A stretch of DNA of 64,000 nucleotides from Oribacterium sp. KHPX15 (GTDB taxonomy: Bacteria; Bacillota; Clostridia; Lachnospirales; Lachnospiraceae): NCBI RefSeq assembly GCF_900107835.1, contig NZ_FNRG01000008.1, forward strand, positions 14,635-78,634, written 5' to 3'. The stretch's first letter is position 1, and each line of letters opens with the position of its first letter. Of this stretch, positions 42,033-52,242 are shown one piece after another. The translations under genes and the position numbers were made by a program. The notes under the pieces were generated by a model. The model was not told where the DNA came from. It did no database searches and worked only from the letters and a program-made list of their open reading frames with translations.

Positions 42033-43055
42033 ATGGAAAACACAAAGTTGGAAGAGCTTAAAAAGCTCGCGCAGGAGCATATCCAGAACGCAAAAGATAC
42101 CAATGCACTCAACGACATCCGTGTAAAGTATCTCGGAAAAAAAGGTGAGATCACAACTATGCTTAAGGCAATGAAGGATCTGAGCCCTGAAGAGAGACCT
42201 AAGTTCGGTCAGATGGTCAATGCCATCCGCGAACAGATCGAAACAGAACTCAATCAGCAGATGACTGAGCTTCAGGAAAAAGCCAAGGAAATACGTATGG
42301 CAGCAGAAACCATCGACGTTACACTTCCTGCAAAGAAGATGGCTTACGGACATGCTCATCCAAACACCAGAGCTCTTGAAGAAGTTGAGAAAATCTTCGT
42401 TGGAATGGGTTATGAAGTAGTTGAAGGACCTGAAGTTGAGTATGACGAGAACAACTTCGAAAAGCTCAATATCCCTGCAGGACATCCCGCAAGAGACGAG
42501 CAGGATACCTTCTACATCAATAACAATATCCTCCTTCGTACCCAGACCTCATCCGTACAGGCAAGAGTTATGGAGCAGGGCAAGCTTCCCATCCGTATGA
42601 TCTGCCCCGGACGTGTTTTCCGTTCAGATGCAGTGGATGCTACCCATTCACCTTCCTTCCATCAGATCGAGGGACTTGTTATCGACAAGCACGTAACCTT
42701 CGCAGATCTTAAGGGGACACTTGATAAATTTGCCAAGGAACTTTTCGGACCGGATACCAAAACAAAACTCCGTCCTCATCACTTCCCATTTACAGAGCCA
42801 TCAGCAGAGGTTGATGTTTCCTGCTTCAAGTGCGGCGCAAAGGGCTGCCGTTTCTGTAAGGGAGAGGGCTGGATCGAGATTCTCGGCTGCGGTATGGTTC
42901 ATCCTCACGTTCTTGAGATGTGCGGCATTGACCCCAAGGAGTATCAGGGCTTTGCCTTCGGTGTAGGTCTTGAGAGAATCGCTCTCCTTAAGTACGAGAT
43001 CGATGACATGAGACTTCTCTACGAGAACGACACACGTTTCCTCAGCCAGTTCTGA
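42033..43055 (+). CDS. Phenylalanyl-tRNA synthetase alpha subunit
   Basis: Catalytic subunit of the (alpha-beta)2 enzyme that charges tRNA-Phe. The N-terminal ~90 residues are the coiled-coil tRNA-binding arm. Class II motifs follow: motif 2 with RMICPGRVFRSDAVDATHSPSFHQIEG and motif 3 with GFAFGVGLERIALLKY. FFSE-type specificity residues lie in between. Length 340 is standard. AAAGGAGAG precedes the ATG. Expression is controlled by the upstream T-box. Confidence 0.97.
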   Translation: MENTKLEELKKLAQEHIQNAKDTNALNDIRVKYLGKKGEITTMLKAMKDLSPEERPKFGQMVNAIREQIETELNQQMTELQEKAKEIRMAAETIDVTLPAKKMAYGHAHPNTRALEEVEKIFVGMGYEVVEGPEVEYDENNFEKLNIPAGHPARDEQDTFYINNNILLRTQTSSVQARVMEQGKLPIRMICPGRVFRSDAVDATHSPSFHQIEGLVIDKHVTFADLKGTLDKFAKELFGPDTKTKLRPHHFPFTEPSAEVDVSCFKCGAKGCRFCKGEGWIEILGCGMVHPHVLEMCGIDPKEYQGFAFGVGLERIALLKYEIDDMRLLYENDTRFLSQF

Positions 43056-43077
43056 TAAGAAAAAAAGGAGAATCAAA

Positions 43078-45516
43078 ATGAATACATCAATGAATTGGAT
43101 CAAGGAGTATGTTCCTGATCTTGACTGTACTCCTAAGGAGTGGACAGACGCAGTAACACTTACAGGTACTAAGGTTGAGACCTGTACCATTTTAAATAAA
43201 AATCTCGACAAGATCGTAACCGGCCAGATTAAGTCCATGGAGAAGCACCCGGACTCAGATCACCTTTGGATCTGCCAGGTAGACGTAGGACAGGAGGCCA
43301 ATGTTCAGATCGTTACGGGCGCACAGAACCAGAAGGTTGGCGATGTTGTTCCCGTTGTACTTGACGGCGGAAAAGTTGCCGGAGGACATGACGGCGGAGA
43401 GATGCCCGAGGACGGCGTAGTTATCAAGGCCGGAAAGCTTAGAGGCATCGAGTCTTACGGTATGATGTGCTCCATCGAAGAGCTGGGCTCAACCAGAGAG
43501 TTCTATCCTGAAGCTCCCGAGTCAGGCCTTTACATCTTCCCTGAGGGAACTCCTGTAGGACAGGATGCTCCTACATTACTCGGTCTCAATGACGCTATCC
43601 ACGAGTATGAGGTAACTTCAAACCGTGTTGACTGCTACAGTGTCATCGGAATCGCAAGAGAGGGTGCAGCTACCTTCAAGAAGACCTTCGTAATGCCTAA
43701 GGAAGAGAAATCAGGCAACAGCGAGAATATCAATGACTACTTAAGCGTCGAAGTCATTGACACAGATCTCTGCCCGAGATACACAGCCAGAATGGTTAAG
43801 AACATCAAGATCGAGCCATCTCCAAAGTGGATGCAGATCCGTCTTGCCAGCGCCGGCATCAGACCTATCAACAACATCGTAGATATCACAAACTATGTAA
43901 TGCTTGAGTACGGCCAGCCTATGCACAGCTACGATTACGATATGATCAGAGGTCACAAGATCATAGTTAAACGTGCTCAGGACGGAGAGGTATTTGAGAC
44001 TCTGGATCAGCAGGAGAGAAAGCTTGACCACACTGTACTTACAATCTGTGACGCGGAGGGTGCCATCGGCATCGCCGGAATCATGGGCGGTCAGAACTCA
44101 AAAATTACCGATGATGTAAAGACAATGGTATTTGAGGCAGCTACCTTCGACGGCACAAACATCAGACTCAGTGCCCGTAAGGTTGGCGACAGAACAGACG
44201 CTTCCGCTTACTTCGAGAAAGGTCTCGATCCAAACCTTGCAGAGTCAGCCATCAACCGTGCCTGCGCTCTTATTGAAGAGCTTCATGCAGGTGAGGTTAT
44301 CGGCGGAATGATCGATGTTTATCCTGTAAAGCGCGAGGCTTCAGTGGTTAAGTGCAAAGCTTCCGAGATCAATCATCTCATCGGCTTCAACCTTACAGCA
44401 CAGGAGATGAAGGAGTACCTTGAGCGCATTGAACTCAAGACCGAGATCGGTGCAGACGGAGACAGTCTCACAGTTACAGCACCTACCTTCCGTCAGGACA
44501 TCCACCTTATGTGCGACGTGGCAGAGGAGATCACAAGATTCTATGGCTATGCCAATGTTCCCACCTCACTTCCCGGTGGCTCCGAGGTAACAGGCCGTCT
44601 CGCTCCGGATCTTGCAATCAATGAGAGAGTCAGACATTATGCTCAGGCACTTGGATACTCACAGGCCTTCATGTACAGTTTCGAGTCTCCGAAGGTTTAT
44701 GACAAGCTCCTTTTCGCTGAGGACGCAGCAGAGAGACAGCAGATCAAGATCTCCAATCCGCTCGGTGAGGACTTCTCTGTTATGAGAACCTCCAGCATGA
44801 ACGGAATGCTCACCTCACTTTCAACCAACTTCAACAGAAGAAACAAGGTTGCAAAGCTTTATGAGATGGCCAATATTTATATCCCGAAGGCATTACCTCT
44901 CACCGAGCTTCCTGACGAGCGCATGACTCTTACACTTGGCTCCATCGGAGAGGACGACTTCTTTGATATGAAGGGTGATGTTGAAAATATCCTTAACCAG
45001 CTTGGAATCAGAGGTCGTTTCCACTATGACGCGCAGGGATGTGAGAAGCCATTCCTTCACCCGGGACGACGCGCAAATATCATCTATGATGGCAAGGTTA
45101 TCGGATACCTGGGAGAGGTTCATCCTACAGTGCTTGAGAACTATTCAATCGGTGACAGAGCATACATCGCAGTTCTTGATATGCCTGAGGTTTATCCTCT
45201 TGTTAATGATGACACCAAGTTCACCCCGCTTGCCAAGTTCCCTTCAGTAAGCCGTGACTTCTCAATGCTTGTACCTCTCAAGGTAACAGCAGGCGAGATA
45301 GAAGACGTGCTTACCCAGAGATCCGGAAAGCTTTGCGAGTCAGTTGAACTTTTCGATATCTATGTTGGCGCACAGGTTCTTGCAGGCTACAAGTCAATGG
45401 CCTATAAAGTAACACTCCGTGCCCAGGATCACACCCTTACAGACGATGAGATAAACTCTGTAGTAAAGAAGATCCTGAACGGTCTTGAGAGACTCGGAAT
45501 TTCACTCAGAAGCTAA
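43078..45516 (+). CDS. Phenylalanyl-tRNA synthetase beta subunit
   Basis: The 812-residue partner of PheS. Domain order is as expected: tRNA-binding OB fold (~40-150, HPDSDHLWICQVDVG), B3/4 editing domain (~210-390, with MGGQNSKITDDVKTMVFEA), B5 domain (~400-475), the synthetase-like core (~485-690) and a C-terminal anticodon-binding fold (FPSVSRDFSMLVP to the end). It starts 22 bp after pheS with AAGGAG upstream, and a terminator follows at once. Confidence 0.97.
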   Translation: MNTSMNWIKEYVPDLDCTPKEWTDAVTLTGTKVETCTILNKNLDKIVTGQIKSMEKHPDSDHLWICQVDVGQEANVQIVTGAQNQKVGDVVPVVLDGGKVAGGHDGGEMPEDGVVIKAGKLRGIESYGMMCSIEELGSTREFYPEAPESGLYIFPEGTPVGQDAPTLLGLNDAIHEYEVTSNRVDCYSVIGIAREGAATFKKTFVMPKEEKSGNSENINDYLSVEVIDTDLCPRYTARMVKNIKIEPSPKWMQIRLASAGIRPINNIVDITNYVMLEYGQPMHSYDYDMIRGHKIIVKRAQDGEVFETLDQQERKLDHTVLTICDAEGAIGIAGIMGGQNSKITDDVKTMVFEAATFDGTNIRLSARKVGDRTDASAYFEKGLDPNLAESAINRACALIEELHAGEVIGGMIDVYPVKREASVVKCKASEINHLIGFNLTAQEMKEYLERIELKTEIGADGDSLTVTAPTFRQDIHLMCDVAEEITRFYGYANVPTSLPGGSEVTGRLAPDLAINERVRHYAQALGYSQAFMYSFESPKVYDKLLFAEDAAERQQIKISNPLGEDFSVMRTSSMNGMLTSLSTNFNRRNKVAKLYEMANIYIPKALPLTELPDERMTLTLGSIGEDDFFDMKGDVENILNQLGIRGRFHYDAQGCEKPFLHPGRRANIIYDGKVIGYLGEVHPTVLENYSIGDRAYIAVLDMPEVYPLVNDDTKFTPLAKFPSVSRDFSMLVPLKVTAGEIEDVLTQRSGKLCESVELFDIYVGAQVLAGYKSMAYKVTLRAQDHTLTDDEINSVVKKILNGLERLGISLRS

Positions 45517-45520
45517 AAAG

Positions 45521-45549
45521 AAGAACCGCCTTTCGGCGGTTCTTTTTTT
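45521..45549. terminator. Bidirectional terminator between pheT and the response regulator gene
   Basis: AAGAACCGCC-TTTC-GGCGGTTCTT with T runs on both strands. It serves pheT on the plus strand and the two-component genes on the minus strand. Confidence 0.9.
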
Positions 45550-45959
45550 CAAAAAGCAAATATATCATCTTCCGACTCACTTTGCTTTCTGAAGAAATTG
45601 TATATCGTATCAAAAATGTCTTTAAGCGAAGTGGACTTCAGCACATAGCCTGCCGGCTTAAGCTTGAGCACCTCCATAACGCTTTCCGAATCATTGGCTC
45701 CGGTCAGAAAGATAACCGGAATATCCATGGTTGCCGGATCACTTTGCATGATTTTAAAAACTTCCCTTCCGGATTTGACAGGCATGAAATAGTCGAGGAG
45801 TACCAGATCCGGCTTGTTTTTTTTAAGATATGCCAGTGCCTGATCCCCGTTCTTTGCAACCGCAACACGGTAATATTTCATCAATGCACCATGGAGCATC
45901 TTAAGGTACATGATATCATCATCAACCAACAGAATTAATTTTTGTTCTTCAGCTGTCAT
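45549..45959 (-). CDS. Single-domain response regulator (receiver only)
   Basis: A 136-residue CheY-like receiver with no output domain. The acidic pocket is in LLVDDDIMYLK (residues ~12-15), the phosphoryl-accepting Asp is Asp56 in LVLLDYFMP, Thr86 is in FLTG, and the conserved Lys is Lys108 in YVLKST. A ~15-residue acidic tail follows. It starts 11 bp after the hybrid kinase stop, so the two are cotranscribed and it is the likely phosphotransfer acceptor of that kinase. Confidence 0.9.
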   Translation of the reverse strand: MTAEEQKLILLVDDDIMYLKMLHGALMKYYRVAVAKNGDQALAYLKKNKPDLVLLDYFMPVKSGREVFKIMQSDPATMDIPVIFLTGANDSESVMEVLKLKPAGYVLKSTSLKDIFDTIYNFFRKQSESEDDIFAF

Positions 45960-45970
45960 AGTTAGTCCTT

Positions 45971-48900
45971 CTAAAATATACTGTAATTAATATTGAAATT
46001 ACTTACGAGCTGCTGTACCAGATCCCAGTCTATATCATCAAGAGCCCCTTTGATTTTTACAAGAGTGTTCTTCATATATGGAGAAACCGACTGAGCCGTA
46101 AGGAAATCCACAAGCTTTTCACAGGCATCCAGATCATACTCTTCAGCCTTATGTTCTAGAAGTTCGAATGCTTCTACCATTTCATTATAAGTCAGTTTCT
46201 CGACTTTTCCAATTTTTTCAATCGGATTATTTTCCTCTTTCTGCTCACCGACAGAATGAATCATCTCTGCAGCAGACGGTATACTGCCCTTTGAAAATCC
46301 TTTCTGATCATTAGCAGGCGCACCTGTAGACTGACCGGCAGCAAAGCTGTTTTTTATAAATACTTTCTTATCATCTGCGGAAGAACCTGACACAGGAGCA
46401 GAAGACATGCTGCCACTTTGATTATCTTTATTGATTAATAAAGCGTCTGCGGCTTCCGCAGGAATAGAATCTTTCTTAAAGTAATCCATTAGTGGACTCA
46501 GTTTTTCATAAATAACACTCAGGTTTGCCGCAAAGACAGGAGCGTTCTCTATGATGGTATCGACGTCACCGGCTATGCCTGCCTTCTCCAATACCTCTGC
46601 AAATCTGCTTAACTGTGTGGCACCTATGGCTCGGGAGGTGCTTTTTAAGGAATGCATCAGCATGGTAAATTCCTGACGTGCATTTCTGTCTTTTATGGAT
46701 TTAAGTCTTTCAAGATTTCCCGGAATTCCGTCAACAAAACTCACAAGCGCTTTTGCTAATGTCTGGATATCGCCACAGTAGTTCAAACCTGATATGAGAT
46801 TGATATCCGTCAGCTGTGTGATGAAGGCACCCGGATCCTTAGCCGAAGCATTAACCTTAAGGAAATCAGCATTCTTATCAGATTCTGCCTTATCCGACTT
46901 CACAATTTCCACCTTATCCTTTGGCAGGTACTGTATAAGTTTTGCTTCAAGATGCTCCGGTGATATAGGTTTTGGAAGATAATCTATAAAACCTTCTTCC
47001 AGATATGTGTTTCTGGCACCGGAAATGGCATTGGCGGTAAGAGCAATCACAGGTACCTTTGCTGCCCATGGCTTTTTAAGCTTTCGTATGGCGCGAAAAG
47101 CTTCTATACCGTCGATATCCGGCATAAGATGATCCATAAATATAAGATCAAATTCAAAATCATTACACAAAGCCACAGCTTGAACACCGCTTGAAGCTTC
47201 GGTTATATCAACTTCAGTCTTTTTCAGGAGAGACTTAAATACAAAACGATTTACATCTATATCATCCACAACCAGGATTCTGGCCTTTGGCGCCCTGAAG
47301 GATTCATGATAAAGATGCTTTTCCTGTAAAAGTCTCTTATATACAGACTTATGAGACCGGACAGTAGCCCAGTGTACAACCGGAACCTTGATGGTGAAGT
47401 AAAAATCGGAACCAACACCGTATTCGGAGACAAACTGAAGCTTACTGTCTGCCATAGCCAGAATTCTCTGTACTATGGACAAACCTAATCCTGTTCCCTG
47501 TATGCTTCGGTTTTTCTTCTCATCAAATCTTTCAAATTCCCGGAACAGTTTGTCCTTATCTTCAGGTTTTACACCTATTCCGGTATCCTTAACATGGATG
47601 GTCAGATATTCATTGTTCTCGTCAATTTTTTTGAAATCCATTGTAAAGGTAACCGAACCTTTTTCGGTGTATTTTACAGCATTGGATATGACATTGGTGA
47701 GAATCTGCTTCAGCCTGATCTCATCAAAACGGATCATGAAGGGCATATCCTCATTGATCTCAACATTAAATTTAAGGTTTTTCTTCTCACAGTATTGCTG
47801 TCCGATCTGAACCAGATCTGTAAGCAGCTTCAGGAGATCAAAATCAACCGGGATAAGATTCATCTTTCCGGCTTCGATCTTTGAGAAATCCAGTATATCG
47901 TTAACAAGGCTCAGTAAATGGTCACCTGAATTGGCGATTCCAGAGGCATATTGAAGAATCTGGAAATCAGTGGATTCCCTGAGAATCATCTCTGACATGC
48001 CGATGATGGCATTTATGGGAGTCCTTATCTCATGAGACATTCTTGACAGAAACTCGCTCTTTGATTTATTGGCATTGCCTGCCTTCACAACCATTTCATT
48101 AAGATCATACGAGGTCTTTTCAAGATAGGAAACAAGCCTTTCCGAAAGCGGCACCAGACCTCCGGACCTCGATTCGGTACTCTGTTTGAAATATGTTTTT
48201 GGTGTGGAATCCGTAACATGCCCCTCACGGAAACATATGGAAACGATGGAGCCTGCAAGAAGACCCCCCACGCCGTATTGTTTAAATATTTCCCCCGACC
48301 CAAAGGCATGAGTGGCCTGGGGGAGCATTCTTGTGAAAAATTCAATTTCTTTTTTGTATCGGTTATTAAGGAGCATATATCTGCTGACACAGACAAAATT
48401 ACTCATGGCTTCGGGAACAAAATCCTGCATCCTCAGGCTGAGTTTTTCTGACTCATCAATCAATTCCTTGGGATTTCCGTAACCAATCTGAAGCTTTTCG
48501 CCTTCTTTTATATCACCATAGTAGTATAATTCTCCATGTTTACCGGCATAAAAAGGAATACGTACAAAAGGTACATCCTTTCGTTTTAAAATGAGCGGGA
48601 ATTCATTGATATTAGCCATATTGTAGGCATTGAGATCCGCATCCAGATAATATTTATAAACCTCGGCCACCGGTGTATCATCCAGCTTTTCCAGGCAGGT
48701 TTCACCGATTTTAAGGTCGATGTCATTGCTCACATGGGCAGTAAAACTGCGTCCCAAAGGTTTCCACCCGAGACATGCATCATTTTTTATATTCAGATCT
48801 TTTCCGCAGTAAGCAACTGCTACAAGACCATATTCAACAGGGGTGTCCGTAAATACATAAGGCTGGGCACCCTGAAAAAAATCCTCAATATGATTGCTTG

Positions 48901-49366
48901 CCATTGCTCCAAAAAAAGGAAGTTCATCAAAACCATCACTTACATCATCAATTATTTTTGAGATGCCAATGTTCTTGCCCGCAGGGAACAGATGAACACC
49001 CTTAAGATGAGGCAGTCTTTTAAGCTTCCTGTTAAGCTCAGCGGCACCTTCTTCTTCAGAAATCTTTGAGAAATCATAAAGAAAAGTGTGGGTTTCGGAT
49101 CTCTTAAAAAACATAAAACTCAGTATGGCAGTATACTGACTGTTGAAATCCCCGACGCCGAACAAAGACATACCGGCTATCTTGATATCCGGAAAAGAGG
49201 ACTTAAGGACATTCAGAATCTCACCGATGTCATCCTTATGAATTCTGGTTGTGTAAACCTGAGCATAGGTATGGTAATTATTGGCGAAGAGATTTCTTAT
49301 TTCCTTGTTTTTTGTAAGGTTATTTAAATCATTTAAGCCCTTAATAACAAAAGTCTTCTGATGCAT
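45971..49366 (-). CDS. FIST-domain hybrid sensor histidine kinase
   Basis: A 1131-residue cytoplasmic phosphorelay protein without membrane segments. Residues ~10-220 and ~225-370 form the FIST and FIST_C sensor region, thought to bind small ligands such as amino acids. HisKA has the phosphorylated His near 445 in SHEIRTPINAI. The ATPase domain spans ~545-675 with DTGIGVKPED and GTGLGLSIV. A receiver (~705-830) has its Asp in LIFMDHLMPDIDG. An HPt domain has the relay His near 904 in MLMHSLKSTSRAIGA. A ~110-residue Ser/Asn-rich linker and a helical C-terminus follow. The tandem HK-REC-HPt order implies a relay ending on the receiver protein encoded next to it. Confidence 0.9.
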   Translation of the reverse strand: MHQKTFVIKGLNDLNNLTKNKEIRNLFANNYHTYAQVYTTRIHKDDIGEILNVLKSSFPDIKIAGMSLFGVGDFNSQYTAILSFMFFKRSETHTFLYDFSKISEEEGAAELNRKLKRLPHLKGVHLFPAGKNIGISKIIDDVSDGFDELPFFGAMASNHIEDFFQGAQPYVFTDTPVEYGLVAVAYCGKDLNIKNDACLGWKPLGRSFTAHVSNDIDLKIGETCLEKLDDTPVAEVYKYYLDADLNAYNMANINEFPLILKRKDVPFVRIPFYAGKHGELYYYGDIKEGEKLQIGYGNPKELIDESEKLSLRMQDFVPEAMSNFVCVSRYMLLNNRYKKEIEFFTRMLPQATHAFGSGEIFKQYGVGGLLAGSIVSICFREGHVTDSTPKTYFKQSTESRSGGLVPLSERLVSYLEKTSYDLNEMVVKAGNANKSKSEFLSRMSHEIRTPINAIIGMSEMILRESTDFQILQYASGIANSGDHLLSLVNDILDFSKIEAGKMNLIPVDFDLLKLLTDLVQIGQQYCEKKNLKFNVEINEDMPFMIRFDEIRLKQILTNVISNAVKYTEKGSVTFTMDFKKIDENNEYLTIHVKDTGIGVKPEDKDKLFREFERFDEKKNRSIQGTGLGLSIVQRILAMADSKLQFVSEYGVGSDFYFTIKVPVVHWATVRSHKSVYKRLLQEKHLYHESFRAPKARILVVDDIDVNRFVFKSLLKKTEVDITEASSGVQAVALCNDFEFDLIFMDHLMPDIDGIEAFRAIRKLKKPWAAKVPVIALTANAISGARNTYLEEGFIDYLPKPISPEHLEAKLIQYLPKDKVEIVKSDKAESDKNADFLKVNASAKDPGAFITQLTDINLISGLNYCGDIQTLAKALVSFVDGIPGNLERLKSIKDRNARQEFTMLMHSLKSTSRAIGATQLSRFAEVLEKAGIAGDVDTIIENAPVFAANLSVIYEKLSPLMDYFKKDSIPAEAADALLINKDNQSGSMSSAPVSGSSADDKKVFIKNSFAAGQSTGAPANDQKGFSKGSIPSAAEMIHSVGEQKEENNPIEKIGKVEKLTYNEMVEAFELLEHKAEEYDLDACEKLVDFLTAQSVSPYMKNTLVKIKGALDDIDWDLVQQLVSNFNINYSIF

Positions 49367-49548
49367 ATAGCCCCATTTCTATAAGACGAAACAGTAGAGA
49401 CAAGGTATAAGTATGAAAGAGCCGGGGAGCATCCATTTAACAAACGGTGCGCTCGACGATAAATACTGAATAATTGTGTACAAACTTATACATTATCTTT
49501 ATCGGCATCAGAAGACTTGTTAATAATATAATAACTATAAAAAAAGGT

Positions 49549-50031
49549 TCAGACTCTCAGATTAGCGCCCTTGAAATCTCTCTCAAGCTCACGCTTTTGC
49601 TGCTTCTTCGCAAGATCCGCTCGCTTGTCGTAAAGCTTCTTACCACGGCAGAGACCAACCTCCACCTTCACAAGAGATTTACGGAAGTAAACCCGGAGAG
49701 GAATGAGAGCGTAACCCTGTTCCTTCAGCTTACCCAGAATCTTGTTGATTTCGTATTTATGCATGAGAAGCTTACGGTCTCTGAGAGCGTCCTTATTGAA
49801 GATATTACCCTTCTCATAAGGATTGATATGCATGCCCTGGATGAAGACCTCGCCGTTTCTTATGCCGCAGTAAGCCTCTTTGATGGAGCATTGGCCCAGT
49901 CTCAGTGACTTTACTTCGGTACCTGCAAGCTCAATGCCGCACTCGTAAGTCTCGTCTACAAAATAATCATGATATGCTTTTTTATTGTTGGCTATGAGCT
50001 TTGTGCCTTCCTCTTTACCATAATTCGCCAT
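49549..50031 (-). CDS. SsrA-binding protein
   Basis: Binds tmRNA and delivers it to stalled ribosomes for rescue. About 160 residues with NKKAYHDYFVDETYECGIELAGTEVKSLR near the start, typical of SmpB, and the basic C-terminal tail (KKLYDKRADLAKKQQKRELER) that mimics mRNA in the decoding centre. ATG 50031 is chosen because GGATGAGGAGG lies upstream; an earlier in-frame ATG overlaps that ribosome site. The start overlaps the end of rnr, and this smpB-rnr-secG cluster is common. No tmRNA gene is found in the window. Confidence 0.95.
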   Translation of the reverse strand: MANYGKEEGTKLIANNKKAYHDYFVDETYECGIELAGTEVKSLRLGQCSIKEAYCGIRNGEVFIQGMHINPYEKGNIFNKDALRDRKLLMHKYEINKILGKLKEQGYALIPLRVYFRKSLVKVEVGLCRGKKLYDKRADLAKKQQKRELERDFKGANLRV

Positions 50032-52201
50032 AGCAGTCCTCCTCATCCCTTATCAACTGGAAATCTATAGTCCTTGTGAGCTTGTCGGCCCTTATAGCCC
50101 TGACACGGACCTTGTCCCCGAGCCTGTAAACCCTGCCGGTTCTTTCGCCAACCAACTCATATTTGTCTTCATAAAACACGAAATAATCATAGTCCATAAG
50201 CCTAAGGGAAACCATTCCCTCCACGGTATTTGGCAGTTCAACATAGATACCGTAGTTTGTAAGACCGGAGACTATACCGTCAAACTCCTCGTCAAGGTGA
50301 TGCTGCATCCATTCGCATTCCTTCAGCTTATCGGTTTCTCTTTCCGCCTCATCGGCCCTTCGCTCCAGAGTCGAAGATCTCTCGGCAACGCCCGGTAGGA
50401 GATTGTGATAATGTGAAAGCCTTTTTCCCTTAAGCTCGCCCCGGAGATCTTCCTTGATTATACGATGTATCTGAAGATCCGGATATCTTCTGATAGGAGA
50501 GGTGAAGTGACAGTAGTACTTCGCAGCAAGTCCGAAATGTCCGCTGCACTCGGTGGAGTAGCGGGCCTGTTTCAGGGACCTTAGTGTCATTGTCTTGACG
50601 ATAGGTTCCTCCGGCTTACCCTCTATTGACTCAAGAAGCTTCTGCACTTCCTTTGGTCTAATGCTTTCTTCGTCACGTATTCTTATAAAATGTCCGAAGT
50701 TCTCAATTGCACGTCCCAGTGCCTCAAACTTTTCAGGATCCGGCCTTTCATGAACACGGTAAACAAAAGGCATTTGCTGCCAGAAAAAGTCCTCAGCCAC
50801 AGTTTCATTGGCGGCCAGCATGAAATCCTCGATGAGCATGTGAGCTTCGTTTCTGATGTATGGAAGAATCTCCGTGACCTTGCCCTTTTCATCAAGAAGG
50901 ATCCTGGTTTCAGGGAAATCAAAGTCAATGCCTCCGCGCTCGTGACGGCGGTTTCTCAGAAGCTTTGAAAGCTCATACATTCTGAAAAGCATATCTTTAT
51001 ATGGGAGATATGTTTCGAGGTCTTCGCCGTTTGTAAGCTCCGCCCCTGTAAGAACGGAATGAACCCCGTTGTAGGTCATTCTCTTATTGCTGTGGATCAC
51101 GGATTCACAAATCTCATGGTCGATGATCTTACCTGTTTCATCGATCTTCATGATGCAGCTGAGGGTCAGGCGGTCCTCATCCTCGTTGAGAGAGCAGATG
51201 CCGTTACAGAGCACTCTCGGAAGCATTGGGATGACTCGGTCTGTAAGATATACGGAAGTTCCGCGGTTCAAAGCCTCCTGATCGATGAGGCTGTGTTCTG
51301 TCACATAATGGGAGACATCCGCAATGTGAACATAAAGTGTATATATCTTTGAGGCCTCATCGTAAGTGAGAGAGATGGCATCATCCAGATCCTTGGCGTC
51401 CTCACCGTCGATTGTGACAGTGGTAAGGTTTCGGAAATCGTGATCTTTTCTCTGAGCGATAGCCTCCTCCGGAACCGTATCGGGAACACTTTGCGCCGCT
51501 TTTATGATTTCCTTCGGAAATTCCTCCGGCAGTCCGTAAGCCCTGACTATAGAGAGGATGTCCACGCCGGGATCATTAACATGACCGAGAATCTCGGTGA
51601 TGACACCTTCAGGCTTATGCTTTGCATCTCCGTAGTTTACGACCTTGACGACTACCTTGTGGCCGTTTACAGCCCTCATATCCTTGCCCTGAGGGATGAA
51701 AATATCCTTAAGTATCCTCTGATTGTCAGGCTCAACGAAGCCGAAGTTTTTCTGCTTTCGATAAATTCCTATGATTTCTTTATTTGCATGTTCAAGTATC
51801 TGAGTAACGTGTCCCTCGGAGCGATGATTGCTGTCTGAATTTCTTGTGATGATGATCCTGACTCTGTCACCATCCAGAGCATCCCCTGTAAAATCAGCGG
51901 GAATGAAAATGTCGTCTTCATCCTCATGTCCTTCGAGACTTACAAAGCCAAAACCTCTCTGGTTTGCTATAAATGTACCAACATGTGTAAAATTCTCTGT
52001 ACGTCCGTATCTTCCTTTTTGTGAGATACCGATCTTTCCGGAAGAAACCAGTTTGTCCAGAACTTCCTGAAAATCCCTTCTTTCAGGCTTCGGTACACCC
52101 AGAAGCATGGCCATTTCTTTAGCTTTCATGGGCTGATAAATCTTATCTTTGACTAAATCGACTATCAGCTTTGCAAGCTTGTCCTTTTGATAATCCTGCA
52201 T
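50015..52201 (-). CDS. Ribonuclease R
   Basis: Processive 3'-5' exoribonuclease that degrades structured RNA and helps clear mRNA in trans-translation. About 728 residues: N-terminal winged helix (~1-70), two cold-shock domains (~75-220), the RNB catalytic domain (~245-575) with TIDGEDAKDLDDAIS carrying the metal-binding Asp cluster, and a C-terminal S1 domain (EFDGIVSGLTNYGIYVELP). ATG 52201 (MQDYQKDKLAK) follows CAAGGAG; a longer frame to 52405 runs through a leader with RNA-like stems and is not needed. The stop overlaps smpB. Confidence 0.95.
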   Translation of the reverse strand: MQDYQKDKLAKLIVDLVKDKIYQPMKAKEMAMLLGVPKPERRDFQEVLDKLVSSGKIGISQKGRYGRTENFTHVGTFIANQRGFGFVSLEGHEDEDDIFIPADFTGDALDGDRVRIIITRNSDSNHRSEGHVTQILEHANKEIIGIYRKQKNFGFVEPDNQRILKDIFIPQGKDMRAVNGHKVVVKVVNYGDAKHKPEGVITEILGHVNDPGVDILSIVRAYGLPEEFPKEIIKAAQSVPDTVPEEAIAQRKDHDFRNLTTVTIDGEDAKDLDDAISLTYDEASKIYTLYVHIADVSHYVTEHSLIDQEALNRGTSVYLTDRVIPMLPRVLCNGICSLNEDEDRLTLSCIMKIDETGKIIDHEICESVIHSNKRMTYNGVHSVLTGAELTNGEDLETYLPYKDMLFRMYELSKLLRNRRHERGGIDFDFPETRILLDEKGKVTEILPYIRNEAHMLIEDFMLAANETVAEDFFWQQMPFVYRVHERPDPEKFEALGRAIENFGHFIRIRDEESIRPKEVQKLLESIEGKPEEPIVKTMTLRSLKQARYSTECSGHFGLAAKYYCHFTSPIRRYPDLQIHRIIKEDLRGELKGKRLSHYHNLLPGVAERSSTLERRADEAERETDKLKECEWMQHHLDEEFDGIVSGLTNYGIYVELPNTVEGMVSLRLMDYDYFVFYEDKYELVGERTGRVYRLGDKVRVRAIRADKLTRTIDFQLIRDEEDCYGELW

Positions 52202-52242
52202 ATAAACTCCTTGTCCGGATTCTGTGATCCGTCGAAATTGAA

